From Agriotes lineatus (taxonomy: Eukaryota; Arthropoda; Insecta; Coleoptera; Elateridae), in the NCBI GenBank assembly GCA_940337035.1, contig CALNHX010001041.1, positions 1 to 64,000 on the forward strand: a DNA stretch of 64,000 nucleotides. Direction: 5' to 3'. Numbering within the stretch: position 1 is the first letter of the stretch; each line of letters begins with the position of its first letter. Below the pieces are notes generated by a model. That model was not told the origin of the DNA. It saw only the letters and a program-made list of their open reading frames with translations, and ran no database searches. A program made the translations under genes and the position numbers. Of the stretch, positions 33,342-44,403 are shown one piece after another.

Positions 33342-34292
33342 CAAAAAATATTTCCTATGCAAAAACATTAATGTCATGTTTGAATGTAAGTTACCTACCA
33401 CAAAAAGATGTTTTGTTGCAATAAATCTCATTAGGTCGTATATCACAATATTGATAACTAAACATATTCAATCACAGTAATTACGGAAACAAAAATTACT
33501 TTTGGTAACTGAAGTATATAATACAAAAATATACAGATCCAAATACGATTGGTACATTCACAGCCATACAGAAATGTAGCATAAATATCATTGCGTTTTT
33601 TACAACTATCAAATAATTCGATCTTTTATATCAATCAAGATTGATCATAACAAAACAACAGTAGTCGTGCAGGGTGAGGTATCACTTACAATATCCTGGT
33701 TTATTTTGTTAATAAAATGAATTAAGGCAAAGTATTTAAAAAAAACGTGGTTTAGAATGGACTTTTTCAAAGTTTTCACATGAAATGTTTTGTTCTCTTG
33801 TTTTTAAAAGTTGCACCATACACACTTTTTCATACATTTTGATAGACTATTTCTCTCTTTTTAGCAAATTAAAACTTGTGTCTCCATTTAGTTCCAGTAC
33901 TCTCAAATGCGCCAATGAAAGCACTTTACTCAAAAGTTATACTGTGAACTAGCATGGTTTTGCTTGTCAAAAAGGGGAAAAAACCTGTACGGTACGATTT
34001 AAAACAAATTAAGATGGTGCTGTAGTTCTTAGAGTAACTATAACATTCATGCTACCTCATCCTGCACAATCCAAGTTACAGTGAATGAAGCTCGAGCATG
34101 AACAGATTATAACTCTTATTATGATGATTATTGTATTAGTGTATCGACTTTTGCGGTTATTATCGTTACACTGTATAGCACTATTGTTAACGTTTGGGAA
34201 ATTCAATTTCAAATTAAATAACTCTATCATTTAATCTCTACAAGAACATAAGCTAACAGAAAATATCACAGTCAAACCTTATAAATAAACGT
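33342..34292. other. AT-rich spacer, nothing identified
   Basis: Mostly the counterpart of 5246-6079 in copy A, plus about 70 bp next to the LTR that copy A lacks. No gene seen. Confidence 0.4.
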
Positions 34293-34884
34293 GGAACATA
34301 GGGATTTAAGATTGTTTTTAATAGTTTCATGGATTCCTGCTCGCCAATTCGACTAACAGAATTTTAATATTAATGGAAAGAGAAAATTATTACGCATCTA
34401 ATGATATCAAAAATTTCAATACTTTTGCCAATTTTCATTGAAAAATATTAATTAAAAGTTTTCATATTTTCTAAATATGAGTTGCCTTGACTTGAAAAAA
34501 GTTGACAGCTATACTCAAATTAATTTGTTATTTGATGACATTTACAGTTAGTAAAATGAAAGATTACTCGAACAAGGAGATAGTTTTTATCGTTAAAACA
34601 TATTAGACTGGGGTTAGTTTGCGTAGAGTCAGAGATTTGTTTTCCGTAAAATTTAATAAGAGTAACTCATCACATAATAAATTAATTTGAGTAAAGCTGT
34701 CAACTATTTTCAAGTCAAGGCAACTCATATTTTAAAAACATGAAAACTTTAGTTAATGTTTCTCAATGAAAATTGACAATAATAATTTAATTTTTGATAC
34801 CATTAGATGCACAATAATTTTCTCTTTCTATTAATACCAAAACATTTTCTGTAGGTTAAAAACAATGTTAAATCCCTATGTTCC
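34293..34884. repeat. Long inverted repeat (foldback element), copy B
   Basis: Paralogue of 6080-6687 with the same GGAACATAGGG and CCCTATGTTCC ends. The right arm here retains the stretch that copy A lost but has lost a different stretch of about 31 bases next to it (near 34856), so the two copies shrank independently. Confidence 0.8.
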
Positions 34885-35435
34885 AGTTTGAAAGTGGACA
34901 CCCGGTATAGTATTACACTTTCAGAAAATAATTCTTACTAATACAATCAGTCTCTAAATTGTTGCAATAAGAGTACTGCATCTAAAATTTTCAAATTGTT
35001 TTGAAAACAAGCCCTGTTTGGGTAAAAACTAATTATGAGCACATACAGTGTGTTTCACTTTACATGGAAGCACCCCTGTATTTTCTATGTTTTTGTATGA
35101 ATCGATTTGAATTTTTTACCAGTTGTACAACTCACCAAGAGGCATCTATTCATGTCCTTGAGCGCAAATGACGTTATTAGCCTGGCCTACTACGATCAAG
35201 AACATGGGTCCTATTGTCAATATTTTGTATCGCGTTAGAGTTACAGCAAAAAGTTATTAAGAAAAGTTGTTTAGAATCAAAAGGATACCCCAAATACCGA
35301 TTTTCGTTTAATAATTCAAATTTTTAATTTTTATCCATAAATTTGTCAAAGTCCCAAAACTTTTAATTTGGTATCAAATGGTGCCATGGAGAACTAACAT
35401 TTTCATTATTGCTGCAAACGTCATTAGCTTTTAAT

Positions 35436-35585
35436 AATGGCTGAATTACGTTTAACTGTTGCTGAGAAAGTAGAAATAATTAGAATTACTTGTGATAATG
35501 CAAGATCCAATAGAGAAGTAGCTAGAATATTTAATGGAATGCATCCAGGGCGTGCACATATTTTTCCTGGCACTTAGTTTCTGAC
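35436..35585 (+). pseudogene. Transposase N-terminus, left arm
   Basis: From ATG at 35436 the frame reads MAELRLTVAEKVEIIRIT and then NREVARIFNGMHPGRA, a helix-turn-helix of the DUF4817 type at the start of mariner-like transposases. The reading is lost soon after 35560. No catalytic domain follows. Confidence 0.65.
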
Positions 35586-35639
35586 GATGCAGGCAGCGGA
35601 AAATTTTCGATGGTGCAATAGTTACATTTAATGCCATAT

Positions 35640-35904
35640 CTCAGGAGGATTAGCGTCATAAACCGCCAAAATCATTTCCTCCAAGGGACACTCTCGAACT
35701 ATTCTTCTTGGTCTGGGCTTAAAAACATTTCCAGTTAAATTAAAAAGTTGATTAATTTCTGAAACAGTTCCAGGATAAATAGGTGCACGCCCTGAATGCA
35801 TTCCATTAAATATTCTAGCTACTTCTCTAAGGATCTTGCATTTTCACCAGTAATTCTAATTATTTCTACTTTCTCAGCTACAGTTAAGCGTAATGGAGCC
35901 ATTA
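35640..35904 (-). pseudogene. Transposase N-terminus, right arm (inverted copy)
   Basis: The minus strand reads the same domain (LTVAEKVEIIRITG, then IFNGMHSGRAPIYPGT) with one frameshift near 35,830 and continues further to NLTGNVFKPRPRRIVREC and EEMILAVYDANP before the arm switch. It supplies more of the linker than the left arm does. Confidence 0.65.
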
Positions 35905-36070
35905 TTAAAAGCTAATGACGTTTACAACAATAATGAAAATGTTGGTTCTCCATGGCACCATTTGATACCAAATTAAAAGTTGAAATTTGGGACTGACAAA
36001 TTTATAAATAAAAATTAAAAATTCGAATTATTAAACGAAAATCGGTATTTGGGGTATTCTTTTGATTCTA

Positions 36071-36585
36071 ATAGTAGATTATGCAATGAGGGAGAGAAAT
36101 GCGTTATTTTGCTGAGGTACAATTTCTGACTCGAGGGCGAAGCCCGAGAGTCAGAAATTGCACTGAAGCAAAATAGCATTCTCTCCGAGTTGCATATACT
36201 ATTTTTTTCACGTTGCAGGAAGATTTAAAACGAAAACCCGTTTTTTTAAACGTCATTTATTGACATTTTAGTTACAATTATTTTAAAATTAGTAGCCTTT
36301 GGTAAATTTTAAAGTTGATGGCACTGTAAGTCATTATGACAAGAGCTCACAATTATGTCAAATTCGAGGTTAGTAGCTTAGGTTTTGCGTCAGTTTATGT
36401 CAAAACTGACGCGAAACCTAACCTGATAACCCCGAATTTACCATAGATTACCATAGATACGGTAACATTTTTTACTTTAGTCCCTAGGGGCTAAAGTAAT
36501 TACTTCTGTCCCTAGAGATTAAATGAGCTACTTTAGTCCCTGAAACAAGTGACTAAAGGGCCAACTTTAGTCCCGCAAGTGCAAA
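36071..36585. repeat. Foldback insertion nested in the right arm
   Basis: First part 36071-36211 is a hairpin with TAGTAGATTATGCAATGAG and GAGTTGCATATACTA ends and a CTCGAGGGCGAAGCCCGAG centre. The rest contains a palindrome around AATTCGAGGTTAG (36363-36427) similar to the one in the MITEs at 19.6 and 62.6 kb, and repeated TTTAGTCCC stretches near 36477-36575. There may be more than one nested element. Confidence 0.6.
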
Positions 36586-37113
36586 AACTTTTCTTAATAA
36601 CTTTTTGCTGTAACTGTAACGCGATGCAAAATATTGACAATAGGACCCATGTTCTTGATCGTAGTAGGCCAGGCTAATAACGTCATTTGCGCTCAAGGAT
36701 ATGAATAGATGCCTCTTGGTGAGTTGTACAACTGGTAAAGAATTCAAATCGATTCATACAAAAACAAAGAAAATAAAGGGGTGCTTCCATGTAAAGTGAA
36801 ACACACTGTATATTTTAGAATTTCTACAATTCTAGAAGTCAATTGTAGCGAGGTTGAAATACAACAATATATTTTTATTTATTCAACGCTTTTCCAGATA
36901 GGGCTTGACTAATAGAAAATGACACTTTTTCGTCAATAGACGGACGTTATCATGAAAATAATGCTATTCAGTCTCTATTGATTACGACAAATTCGTGCAA
37001 TATGAACGATCCTCGACACCAAAAGGTAAAAGACGATGAAGATAATGAATAAATGAATTAGAAGATTGTTTAGTACCCATATGCTTTGTTGCCAATTCAT
37101 TGTTTAAACTTAA

Positions 37114-37665
37114 AGCTGGTCCCAGAAACATTGCCAATATAGGTGTTCACGAGTAGTTTGGGACAGGCCACTCGCACTACATGTATGCTCGTACTTGTGC
37201 TTGTGCAGTTTTCATCGGTTGTTGGTAAAACAAAGCGAGTCCAAGGAAAATTATATTCGCTTTTGTTCATGATCGTGTTCGTCATGGAGCTCACAGACTA
37301 CTCGCGGTTGCTCGTACTCGTATATACTCGTGTATACTTACAAAATTGCTTTTGTGATGCAGTTAAAAATATAGTTAAATTACTTTACACTGAACTTCCC
37401 TCGCAAATGGAAGTTTTGAAACTAAAAATTTTAAAAATATCGAAGTGAAAGAAATTATCTGCAACTCATGAACATCGAGCACTTTTATGTTATTAGAGGT
37501 TAGGTTTTCAGTTTGTGTAATTTTGCATAGCTTGTGGGGCATCGCGAGTAGTAAACAACTCTGTATCAAAAGTATCTACGAGTTTTTTGGGAGGTTGAAC
37601 TTGGCATTGGCCATATTCGTAAATAATCGAACTCATGAATATTCACGATTTGTCTGGGACTGGCT
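37114..37665. mobile_element. Harbinger-like MITE, copy B
   Basis: Paralogue of 7152-7702 with ends AGCTGGTCCCAGAAACA and the complement of AGCCAGTCCCAGACA, flanked by TAA. The open frames overlapping it are not genes. Confidence 0.65.
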
Positions 37666-38125
37666 TAATGTGTATGACAACACAGGGTTATCAAGCTTTC
37701 AGTTTTGCAAACACTATAAAATTGGATAACAACACTCAACATGGGCAACACCTATCCGGAAAAAAGATTAACTAACTATATGTAAAAAAATTGTTCAGAA
37801 TACAATACGGTCTGTGCGTCTGCCTGTTAACAACTTAAGAAGTTATAGTCCAACTAACTAGCATTTTGCTTTTACTTGAAGCTGAAACGAGGTTTCCTTT
37901 CTTCTAGAATACCATCAAAGTATTTGCTAACCAAGCGGAGCTCGTTGCCAAACAACTAAAAGAAAATTTACAGAATTTGGCCGAATTGTTCTTTTATTGC
38001 AACAACCCAGTTACCTACTGTATATTGCATTTGCTCAACTAAAAGCATGATTATTGTCTTTTGTCTACATCAGTCCATGAGAATCAGCTGTAAAATCATA
38101 ATTTCCACTAATACTGAAGCATGCA
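37666..38125. other. 3' flank of copy B membrane-protein gene
   Basis: Almost unchanged from 7703-8165. It may include the 3' UTR. Confidence 0.4.
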
Positions 38126-39611
38126 TTATACTAAACTTTCTTCGTAAGGTGGAGCACTACGCACTGCAGTGGCTGTGGCTTCCTCATACGAAGGGGCTTC
38201 CTCATACGGAGGGGGCTTATCTAAGTTTTGATTTCTCACCACAACGGCATTATGGTTCTCGGCATACAAGCTATCAAATGTGGGTAGCATAGCATCTGAA
38301 TGCAAAACCTGGTTCATAGCGGTGCTATCGCTACTATGTTGAGGATTTCTGATTGATCTAATTGTATTAATAGTTTTCGCCAAATATTGTTTTCTAACTA
38401 TGCAAGCAATAACGGCGATTAAAATCAGAATTGTAGTAACTAAAAAACTGTCATTAAACATTTGTCATCTGAGTTTTTGGTCAACTTACACATGGTCGTG
38501 GATTCTGAATCAAAATCGTTTGCTGTAAAAAAACATTATAACAACTGCAATACACTAAGTAGCAATACGTACAATGATCCATACCAGAATCTGGTCAAGC
38601 TCTCCCACCTAAAAAGTTGAAAATTAGCAACCAAAGACCGAATTAAAACACCACATACCAAAATGTTCCGAACAACACTCTGGCTCATCATCTATCGTAC
38701 AACCACGATCACCACGTCTATAACAGCATAGCGATTCCGAAATGCAACGGCCATTCGCACACATCATCTGATCTAAAACAAACATTTCAAATTGTGTCAA
38801 AAATAGTCTTAGCTAAACATACCTGCACAAGGATCAACGCCACACAAAACCGAATCCTCATCTGAACCGTCTTTGCAGTCGACCACGCCATCACAGACAT
38901 ACTCATAATTAAAGCAGGGCGCTCCTGACTTGCAAGTGAAGTAATCGTTAGTGCATAAAAACTTAGGTAAAATGAGTGGGCCTTTCGGGTCGTCCTCCAA
39001 ATCTGGCATTGATTCCTCCATTGTGTTAAGGAAGGGAAGCAGGTCCTCCGTTTTTACACCAAGCATAACGTGCAGCTTAACGAGTTTGAATAGCTTGTAT
39101 TTTAAGCTCATGCAAAAGTAAGTCCCTGACTCCATCGGAAGCAAGGGGTTGAAATTTTGAACAGCTTGGTTAATGTCACTTTTTCCAAGAAACTGATATA
39201 ATAGTTTTGGATTGTGTTTGGCGATATTTTTCAAGTGTGCCACAGTTTTAAACTGTACGTTTTTGAGTCTCCAGCCCCACGATAGTTCATTGTCAAAAAA
39301 AATTGAGGTTTTGTTGTAAGGTACAACTAGATTGCATATTAGAGTTAATCGTGTCCCTGCAAACTCCCAGATATTATCCGATACGGTTTCTTTGACTCCA
39401 TTAACGGATTTCACGATTTTCAGTGTTAATTCGCCTAAAATTAAAGTTTAACTAATATAACCTCACTTATGAACAAGGTCCTTAACCTTATTTTTTATGT
39501 AACTTGCTAAATAACAGTTATGGGGGTTAATTCGCGTTAAAATATAATTTACCCACCTTTTATAATACATATTAATGTTATTGACAACACAATGGTGTAA
39601 AAATACTGCAT
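38126..39611 (-). CDS. Predicted type I membrane protein, Ig-like and LDLa domains (copy B)
   Basis: Five-exon minus-strand model with the same junctions as copy A: 39557-39611, 38823-39434, 38659-38772, 38490-38522, 38126-38439. The joined length is 1128 nt, 375 residues. All GT-AG sites, the frame and every domain are kept: signal peptide, Ig-like domain (LICNL, GTYFC, glycosylation site NKT), LDLa repeat (CDGVVDCKDGSDED), second Cys-rich module, transmembrane helix, tail with PPPY and C-terminal ESLV. Exon 4 is 33 nt against 69 nt in copy A, so 12 residues of the stalk next to the membrane are missing in frame. Paralogue by segmental duplication; both copies look functional. Not a recognised named gene. 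Confidence 0.83.
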
Positions 39612-39745
39612 CTTGGCAATTTTCACTTTGCAACTAACCCATAGATAAAGACAAGAAAAACTAACCTACAAAATGTTCATCACTCAGTCTTGAAATTGTG
39701 GATTTCGCAATAGGGTTGCTAATGTTGCCATATTTCTAAAACTCC

Positions 39746-40387
39746 GGCACTCTTTTAGTTTACACCCCCACATACACCTGGTTTACGATTTTTGTATTTC
39801 GCCTAAATGTGGGGGTGTAAACTAAAATAATGTTTACGGGCACCTTATTTAGTTTACACCCCCACCTACACCTGGTTTACGATTTTTGTATTTCGTTTAA
39901 ATGTGGGGGCATAAACTAAAATAATGTTTACGGGCAGCTTATTTAGTTTACACCCCACTTTTTTCCACTGTTTTGTATTGAAGCATTATGATTTTAATTG
40001 CGAGGTTAGGTTAAGTGAGTTTAGGTTAGGATAGGATAGGATAGGTTAGGCTAGGTTAGGTTAGGTAAGGTACGTTGGCGTGTTGTGCCTGGTATGCGCT
40101 TACGGCGGTAGGTGGCACTGGTGGTGGATTGGCTTGTTACATTCTCTTTGCAAATAGCAGAAGTCTATAAACGTGAATAATTTGTTTTACTTAATTTTCA
40201 ATAAAAAGTTTGGGGTATAAACTAATTTAGTTTAACATAGACTATAATTTAGTTTACACCCCCACATACAACTGATTTCTGATTTTTCTATTTAGCTTAA
40301 GTGTGGGGGTGTAAACTAAAAAAGTACCCATCGACTATAATTTAATTTGCACCCCCTAAATGTGGGGGTGTAAACTAAAAAAGTACC
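39746..40387. mobile_element. 642-bp MITE with internal repeats, upstream of copy B gene
   Basis: The inverted ends are GGCACTCTTTTAGTTTACAC and the complement of GGTACTTTTTTAGTTTACAC, flanked by the 8-bp TSD AAAACTCC at 39738-39745 and 40388-40395; copy A has it once at 9793-9800. The TAGTTTACACCCCCAC motif and its inverse recur several times inside. A TTAGG-like run lies at 40002-40071. It sits 135 bp upstream of the start codon. Confidence 0.88.
40002..40071 (+). repeat. TTAGG-like (telomere-type) run
   Basis: Degenerate array of GGTTAG/GGATAG units inside the MITE. TTAGG is the usual insect telomere repeat. It is too short and irregular to be a telomere; it is part of the mobile element. 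Confidence 0.6.
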
Positions 40388-40780
40388 AAAACTCCAAACC
40401 GGGACTCCTAGTTAGAGACCTTGTATATAGCTATATACCGGGACTCTACTCTTAGTATAGTTTAACCATCCAAATCTCGTTTTTTATTTTTAAGGTTATA
40501 ATGTCAAATTTGTCTATTTCTATACACTCTTCGCGGAAATATTGAAGTTGGTTTTTTCAACGAGCGAAGCGGTGCATTAAAAAAAATCATCAGGAACTTT
40601 AGGGGACTTTTCTTCCGACAAAAAAAAAGATTTAAGGGCTTCGAATAGTTTTAAAATACGTTCTACGGCTGGGAAGAAGGGACAACCATCTTGTTTTACT
40701 GTACTTTAGTAAAGTTTGGCATTCTATATTTATAGTCACAGAAATCCATAAACCGTTCCTTACAGTTTATATTGAAAAAT

Positions 40781-41465
40781 CTGGTGTGATGCACTCACAC
40801 AACTTCCTTTTACAGTGATCTTATAATTAGTCAAAAATTTCATTTTTAATTTTTAACCATTTGTTAAAAATTTTCAAAAATTACAAATTCTACAAAAACG
40901 GTACAAAATCGAGTGTTAGTTGAAGAGACAAATTTTCTCTAGAATTTTAAGGTGAATACAAAAATGTAATAATATACCGGGTGTTTTATTTAAAATAGGA
41001 GTTAATAAAAAAAATAGAAAAAAAACAAAAGAAACCCACTTTAGAAGTATTCAACTGGAAAATCACCTATCTCACATCAATACACATTAAAAATGTAAGA
41101 AAAATGTAAAGTTTAAAAAAAATCCTTAGAGCCGTTTTTGAAAAAATCGAAAAAAAAACTGAAAAATCACAAGAGTAAACACCTACTTCCGGTTATGCGA
41201 TTTTCTTCAAAAGCTTGCTGTCACATCTACATAGTACACAAAACTTATATATGAAGTTTCAACGCCATACCTCTTTTCGTTTATGAGATATTCTGTTCAC
41301 AGACACACACACAGACAGACACACGGACAGACACACAGACAGACCAATGAAAAAAAAATATGTTTTTTGGGATCAGGGGACTCTAAAACGTGAAGATCTG
41401 TTGAAAACTCAATTTCGAATTTTTGGGGTGAATCCAATACTTCCTTTATAGTAGTAAAAGGAAGT
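40781..41465. mobile_element. Helitron-like insertion element candidate (copy B only)
   Basis: Begins CTGGTGTGATGCACTCACAC with ACTTCCTTTTAC just inside and ends in a hairpin with arms ACTTCCTTT and AAAAGGAAGT. A microsatellite-like ACAGACACAC run lies near 41300. AAAAAT occurs on both sides and once in copy A near 10485. A 5' subterminal repeat, a central microsatellite and a 3' hairpin are the layout of Helitron-like insertion elements; the assignment is inference. Confidence 0.6.
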
Positions 41466-41471
41466 AAAAAT

Positions 41472-42070
41472 ACGTAAATATCTTTATAACAATTAATTCG
41501 ATATCGACAGACAATCCATCAGCAGCAGTTTGTAAAGTATTGTGTATTATATGTGCAGGGCAACCTATTCCCTCTAAATTCTCATTATTTAATTCGGTGC
41601 GCAAATGGGAATACACATTATTGGTCCCTTTTCTAGCCAATCCACACCAAAAATTCATATTGGCGTTTTCTCCGCAAAATGCAATGCATTTATCTTTGCT
41701 TAATTTCAGTTCTTCTAACGTGTTGATGCAGTTGATCCAGAAATGATTTTAGACGTTTCGTCAGATAATGATGAAAACTTTAATAATTTTAACTTTATCC
41801 CTGACCTTGTAAAATATCGAACTACAAATGGAAACATTTTTTCATTTTTATTCTAAAACCATCTTGCAGCTAAATTCGCCTAATACCTACTCTTACCAAG
41901 GCAGATGTTTTTGTAAGGGCTAAGGAATATTTGTTTGCAATTTCTGAATCACTAAATATTTTCGGAAAAAGTTGCCCTGTGCAGTCATTTAAACTGAAAG
42001 AATGATGCTGTTTTGCTGTATGATAAGTGGCAGTTAGTTCGGCCGACAAAACGAATGTGTTTTAGAAGAA
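41472..42070 (-). pseudogene. hAT-like transposase relic (copy B)
   Basis: Counterpart of 10488-11072: KGTNNVYSHLRTELNNEN and GIGCPAHIIHNT are readable, ending in DIELIVIKIF. The reading is cut by the insertion at 40781-41465. The upstream block near 41880-42040 is frameshifted. Confidence 0.5.
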
Positions 42071-42177
42071 AGTTTTAGAAAAAAGTTTCTATATTTTTGA
42101 ACAACCTGCTGATGCTCTAATTCGGCTTTGATGTTTACTAATTTTTATATGTTCTTTAACATCTGAGCGCCTACCGT

Positions 42178-43680
42178 CAGTGCCGTCTTTTATATGATTA
42201 AGGCCCCGGGCCCAAGGTAATGAAGGGGCCCTTCTAGAAAGGAAGTAACTCAATACAATACAATATATATTTTTATCTACGACCACTACTAAAAGTAGGC
42301 CTTTTAACGCTAGCTTGTTTCACTAAAAGTGACGTTTTATAGTTTAGCGTGGTTATAGAAATCAGCTGTTTACTTTTAACCCATGTGCTAAAAGTGAAGT
42401 GAGGTTACAAAACTACAATTTCGAACTGGAAGTGAAGTTGTAAAGTTATTCTAGTTACTTCTTGCTTTACAGGTAAAGTGTTTTTGAAATAATTAACGCG
42501 TTATGTAATAAATACAGTCAGACGTGGAGTATTAATAATTACATTCTGTAACTGACCTTGCAGTACTGGCTTCGCAAACATTCGCCCGCGCGGCATGGGC
42601 TACTGTTTATTATGACATAAATTAGAAGTGTCGTAGATGCAAACCTTTGTTAAATCGATATTATGGATTAATAACGGTAAAATTAAGGTCGTAGATAAAA
42701 TATTGTATGCAACGCATGCTAAAAGTAGTTTATGCACGAGACATGTTATGAAACTCAGCCTTCGGCTTCGTTACATGATTTTCATGTCTCGCGCATAAAC
42801 GTTGACTTTTAGCACTTGTTGCATAAATAGCTATTAATATACCTGCTTTTATTTTTATACAACTATGTACTGAAACGAAATTAAAATTCTAATAAAATGT
42901 ATATAAACACAATAGAACATAAGAATCCTAAAAATTAAGAAATATGTCATAATTATTGCTACACAATAATAAAAGATTTTTTTCTCGATTTGGTATGGGC
43001 AAAGTCCTATATTATATCTTCAAAATTTAAATTCAACAATATGTCGCTTTCTATGCACATTAATGATAAAAGAGTTTAGCCTCTCTTGTAGCACAGTACT
43101 GCAAAGTTCGTTTTTTATCCTGCTTAACTTCGAAAATGAACGTTCTCCACTGCAATTAGTGATCATTGATGAATAATGACATGAAAATTCTAAGTGATAA
43201 CGCAACGTTAGAAAATGTTTCTTCTAATTTATCAGTTCTTAAAATGTTAAACAGTAGCGAGTTATCAATTTGTTTAGTTTTATATACATCGTTAGTTCCT
43301 AAATACAGCGCTAAATGAATACATTCCGTTTCTAATCCTTCTCCATTTATAGCAAGGTGATAATATTCAGCAAACTTTTTACAGCTATCGTGCAACACAT
43401 TTGGACTAATGGTTCTTAGTTGATAAACAGCCACACCGATTGTTTACTTTGATATATGCAGCAGATCTCTGCTGTAGTTAAGTTATCGATGAGTCGATAA
43501 TTGGGATAAACACTTCCACTTTAAATTTATCAGATGAATACACAACTTTAATTTTTATTTTTTTACAAAATATTTAATGAATTACAGAATTATTAGTTGA
43601 TCAATGCGCCTGTCGGGGGCCCCAAAAAATTGGGGGCCCCGGGCCCGGGCCCGCCTGGCCCGTGCCTAAAGACTGCACTG
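42178..43680 (-). mobile_element. hAT transposon, internally deleted (copy B only)
   Basis: The inverted ends CAGTGCCGTCTTT and the complement of CAGTGCAGTCTTT are flanked by the exact 8-bp TSD CCTACCGT at 42170-42177 and 43681-43688, with the empty site in copy A near 11200. Subterminal regions are GC-rich (CCCGGGCCC). Coding sequence is on the minus strand. A foldback with GCATAAAC-type arms (about 42718-42825) is nested inside. Confidence 0.92.
43020..43434 (-). pseudogene. hAT transposase C-terminal part
   Basis: The frame 43434-43156 includes FAEYYHLAINGEGLETEC and the frame 43205-43020 has the dimerisation signature SGERSFSKLSRIKNEL followed by LQERLNSFIIN. The two overlap through a frameshift. 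This is the ZMYM/hAT-type C-terminus. The catalytic part is deleted. Confidence 0.75.
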
Positions 43681-43865
43681 CCTACCGTGTCCAACACTAA
43701 AAGAAACGAATGCACACCTTCTGTAGGCTTTAAAAATAACGGTTAGGAAGGTAACAAAAGTAAATTGGAAGACGAAATCCATGAGACCCTGATGAGGCTT
43801 AAAACCTTTTGGCATTTGAAACAATTCGCAAAAGATGACTTTACAGCATTTCAACATATAAAAAT

Positions 43866-44403
43866 TTGGTGTGACACAAGCACACAACTACCTTTTACAG
43901 TGCAAAAATTTAGATTTTTGATTTTTAAGCATTTATCAAAAATTACAAATTCTACAAAAACCGTACAAAATAGAGTTAATTGAAAAGACAAATTTTCTCT
44001 AAAATTTTAAGCCGAATACAAAAATGTATTTATATACCGGGTGTTCTATTTAAAATAGGAGTTAATAAATAAAAAAGAAAAAAACAAAAGAAACCCATTT
44101 TAGAGTTATTTAACTAAAAAACCACCTATCTCCCATCAATACTCATTAAAAATGTAATAAGAATGTAAAGTTTGAAAAAAATCGTTAGAGCCGTTTATGA
44201 AAAAATCGAAAAAATCTGAAAAATCACAAGCTTAAACACCATACTTCCGGTTATGCGAGTTTCTTCAAAAGCTTGCTGTTGCATCTGGATAGTACACAAG
44301 ACTTATATATCAAGTTTCAACGTCATACCTCGTATCGTTTTTGATATATTCAATTTCGAATTTTTGGGGTGAATCCAATACTTCCTTTATTGTAAAAGGA
44401 AGT
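43866..44403. repeat. Helitron-like insertion element candidate, shared with copy A
   Basis: Orthologue of 11383-11904 with an intact 3' hairpin (ACTTCCTTT, short loop, AAAAGGAAGT) ending at 44403. AAAAAT lies on both sides. Same family as 40781-41465. Confidence 0.55.

Larger units (their letters stand above)
35046..36808. mobile_element. Tc1/mariner-type element with inverted transposase start (copy B only)
   Basis: The ends are CAGTGTGTTTCACTTTACAT and its inverse, flanked by TA at 35044-35045 and 36809-36810. Copy A has the empty site near 6846. The arms exceed 400 bp and include the first exon-like part of a transposase in both orientations, so the element is an inverted duplication of one transposon end. 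A foldback insertion interrupts the right arm at about 36072-36585. Confidence 0.88.

Noticed and set aside
40002..40071. Interstitial telomere
   Set aside because: The TTAGG-like run is short, irregular and inside a MITE with exact ends.
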